NCBI GenBank assembly: GCA_036874045.1
Contig: CM072343.1
Span: forward strand, 16,884,001 to 16,948,000
DNA from: Cymodocea nodosa
Taxonomy: Eukaryota > Streptophyta > Magnoliopsida > Alismatales > Cymodoceaceae
Length of the DNA: 64,000 bases
Direction: 5' to 3'
The notes under the pieces were generated by a model. It saw only the letters and a program-made list of their open reading frames with translations, was not told the origin of the DNA and did not search any database. The translations under genes were made by a program, and so were the position numbers. Shown in pieces: positions 61,301 to 64,000 of the stretch. The first letter of the stretch is position 1, and every line of letters starts with the position of its first letter.

Positions 61301-63000
61301 CGTTGATGAGAACAGGAATATGATTAGATATATGTAATGTATTAAAAATAGTCTTATATTGAAAATTAAATTTGGGTTCACGTATATTGATTCTTTACAC
61401 TAATCACTTATTAACTTTAAGTTGTAGTTTCAAAATGATATAATGTTGTAAACACATAAATGAAAGAAAATATTTAAAATGTCTTACATCAGTAAAATCT
61501 ACCGAATAGTTTCACTAAAATCTACCAACAAGAGGAAAGTTCAGAATCCACCGTGAAGAATAAATTGAGAATATTTTTACTAAATGATCAAACCCCTCAT
61601 TACATAACTAGATTCATTCTTATAAAGAAAAGGATAAGATTAAAAAAGGTAAATGACAATAAATAGAAACAATTACTTTTATGTCAACGTTAAAAATTAA
61701 CTTAAACAATTGCCTCTATGCATGGCTGATAGTCTTCTTCAATATGACTCTTCAATTGTGATGACCATCATGAGTTTACATGGTGTGGATTTCTATGAAG
61801 TCATAGTTATATTGCATCAAAATAAGGTTAAATCTTATATATAATAAATTCTTTCGTTAACTATGACCTTAAGTTAAAATTTCAACATTTTTTAAAATAT
61901 AATTGAACCTCACTTCACAGTTTAGTGTTTAAGATTTAGATTACCAAATTAATTCCTTTTGCGTGAACTCTGTCTACAAAATTGTGCGTCTGCTCTTTGC
62001 TATATGGTAATCAATACCCTTTATTTTATTTTCAGAATTTTAAACTTTATATCTGGATTTGCAGATGAATGGTACTTTTTCCTCCACAATAAAATGAACG
62101 GCACTTGTTCCTCAACAATAATTTCCTGTCCTATGCATAAATTACTGTTGGCTTGCTCCCTTGAATTGGAAACCCTACTTCTGAAACCTCCTCAGCTGCC
62201 CCAAGGCAAATTTGCAGTCACTTCTTAACCAAGACATGTGGTCTTGCATATATCATGAGTAGTTGGTTTAAGACGATTGATTTCTGCAACTGGATCATCT
62301 TAATTTATATGAATTTCCTGAGGATATCCATGTGTGTTCTATTAGCATCAGTAAGGAACTTTCTAACACTACATTTTTGAAATTGAAGCTGTAAGTGTTT
62401 GTGTTGTAAGTCTTAAGCTTTTATATTTATGTTTAGTTTAGATTTTATAGAATAAAAGTATGAAGTTTTTAGGATATTGTGGGCTATGATGCAGATTAAT
62501 AATATATATAATCAAAGGTTGATGTGAAAAAACAAAAATTGTAATTTCTTTCAATATCCGAATTTAAATAAATAGAGATGAAAAAAAGTAAAGTATTGTT
62601 CAGAAGTGGTGAGGGTTGATGAGAAGTGAAAGTTGTTAAGTTAATCAAATCTTATTCTGGGTATACCTTAAAATGAAGTTTCATTAATATTTAATGTAAC
62701 GTTCAACTTAAAGATTTAAGTGTAAAATAATTGTTTTACATTAAACAGTAATTTAATGTAAAATGAAGTTTCCTTTTTCTAATGTAATTTGTTTGCTTTT
62801 CTTTCTTGCTGTGATTCAAATTAAAGAAACTATATTTCTTCTAATTTATTAAATAGTAATCTAAACAACTTCTTACTTTCTCTAGATAAACAAGAAAGAA
62901 AAAGAAAAAAGAAGAAGGATGATGCAGGAAATAAACAATATAAGACTTAAAAAATAATATCATATGAACACATGCACCACAGACATGTTCAACAATAAAA
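61301..63000. other. AT-rich intergenic
   Basis: Mostly AT-rich. Near 62062-62119 a 29-bp phrase (GAATGGTACTTTTTCCTCCA) is imperfectly repeated in tandem. An open stretch at 61959-62228 has no recognisable domain and is probably chance. No gene is supported. Confidence 0.4.
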
Positions 63001-64000
63001 ATAACACAGGTGATCAGCTGAAAGTGATATTTTTATTATCTACCAAATCATAAATTTAAATCTACATAAACACAAATTTGACAAAAAGATTTTTTATTTT
63101 TTATTTTTTAAGGATCAGAGTGAATGGATTTTAAAACTTGTGTGGATCGGATGAGCGAATATCTGAAACAGCAGTCCCAATGTTCCTGTTGCCCAGTGAC
63201 CAGCAAACTGCAATTGTGACAGTCTCGCCAGCTTACACATATGTGATCTCTACCTGTTTGAGCAACTCATGAGTCCCCATGATCTAGCGCAGATGTCTAT
63301 TAATCCACTTGAGAAGAGAAATTTAGAGTGATCTCAGAACTCCTAATGCACAAGCCTAAAAGAAAATGTAAACTTCATCTTAAAACTAATTGAAAATGAA
63401 AAATAAAATCATTACGGTATAAAATCTAAATTTGATCACAACAGTATTGATATAAGACTTTTTTGATAACACAGGTTTATTTATTGATTTATCTGAAAAC
63501 TCTCGTAAGAAGGTATGGGATCATCGTAATATAATATGACGTCTAGGTTTAATCATATCACTTGATGCAGAATTTTTATTGTTTGCATGATGCACAAGTT
63601 TATCCATTCATTCATGTGGAAGGTCCTTCGCGCCATGACGCAAGGAAGATGGTAATAATACATTAACATCTTAGGACTTCGACGATGGACTACGATTCTG
63701 TAGCGGCGGCAGCAGATCCACTCGGATGTAACCCAAACCTGCGGACGTCTCCATCTGCGATGATTTGTGCAAAAAGGGAAGGTATCAAGGAAAGGGAAAG
63801 CAGGAAATCAATGCCATTTTATCTAGTGAGAACAAAACAAAACGAAATGATGAAGAAGCCGATCGAACCCAACCTATTATCTTGGGAGTAGAGAGAGAGA
63901 GAGAGAGAGAGGAGGGATCGAGGATGAGCAGTGATTTGATGTAAAGCTGCCGGCGAGGTTCTTATCACTATAATATCACAAAGTTCGAGCATGACGAGTC
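63001..64000 (-). other. Unrecognised, possibly transcribed region at the right edge
   Basis: A GC-richer patch at about 63120-63340 reads on the minus strand GETVTIAVCWSLGNRNIGTA before a stop. At 63650-63760 the minus strand has a short frame, METSAGLGYIRVDLLPPLQN, ending in a stop after a further eight residues. Right of it lies a CT run on the minus strand (63890-63911) and leader-like sequence. Together these could be parts of a minus-strand gene entering from the right edge, but I recognise no family and cannot define exons. Confidence 0.2.

Noticed and set aside
1-64000. tRNA, rRNA, snRNA, CRISPR or organellar-DNA insertions.
   Set aside because: Looked for tRNA T-loop phrases, long GC-rich rRNA-like blocks, regular short repeats with spacers and plastid or mitochondrial gene sequences by eye; none was convincing.

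Overview
The window is plant nuclear DNA: small multi-exon genes with GT-AG introns, AT-rich intergenic DNA, and many fossil LTR retrotransposons, LINEs, hAT elements and MITE-like repeats. The SUMO E2 protein reads like a monocot version (for example IPGKQG and NEDSGWRP), so a non-grass monocot is my best guess; the species cannot be fixed by reading alone.

Four host genes are well supported. From left to right: (1) DCAF13/SOF1, a WD40 ribosome-biogenesis and DDB1-CUL4-associated protein, 17 coding exons, plus strand, 5774-18929; (2) SCE1/UBC9, the SUMO-conjugating enzyme, 5 exons, plus strand, 21444-26848, with a GC-AG last intron; (3) a NUCLEAR FUSION DEFECTIVE 6-like short organellar protein, plus strand, from 31328, with a tiny last exon tentatively at 36679; (4) an OB-fold nucleic-acid-binding protein of the At4g28440 type with an RG-rich N-terminus, minus strand, 44808-48976. 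Genes 1 and 4 correspond to what I recall as adjacent Arabidopsis genes, so the window may keep an old linkage that was later opened by other genes and transposons. The four do not form an obvious pathway.

Region by region: 1-5.4 kb is repeat-rich (a degenerate minisatellite, a probable Copia solo LTR, a foldback repeat). 5.8-18.9 kb is DCAF13, whose introns hold a hAT element with target-site duplication and a nested unit: a short-LTR (TRIM-like) element enclosing an intronless DnaJ J-domain pseudogene, which is itself split by a solo LTR with a perfect 5-bp duplication. 21.4-26.8 kb is SCE1, with two LINE remnants in its 4.65-kb intron. 27-31 kb holds a 30-bp minisatellite and a 1.66-kb hAT element with transposase remnant. 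31-36.7 kb is the NFD6-like gene, with an RTE LINE piece and a hAT MITE in its large intron. 38-39.6 kb has two Tourist-like repeats. 40-44.7 kb is a broken Copia element with short LTRs. 44.8-49 kb is the OB-fold gene. 50.5-58.7 kb is a retroelement cluster: an L1 piece, a reduced minus-strand Ty3/Gypsy element, and a broken plus-strand Ty3/Gypsy element carrying a nested 1.1-kb insertion with a 9-bp duplication. 58.7-64 kb has an L1 endonuclease remnant, degenerate telomere-like repeats and several GC-richer patches I do not recognise.
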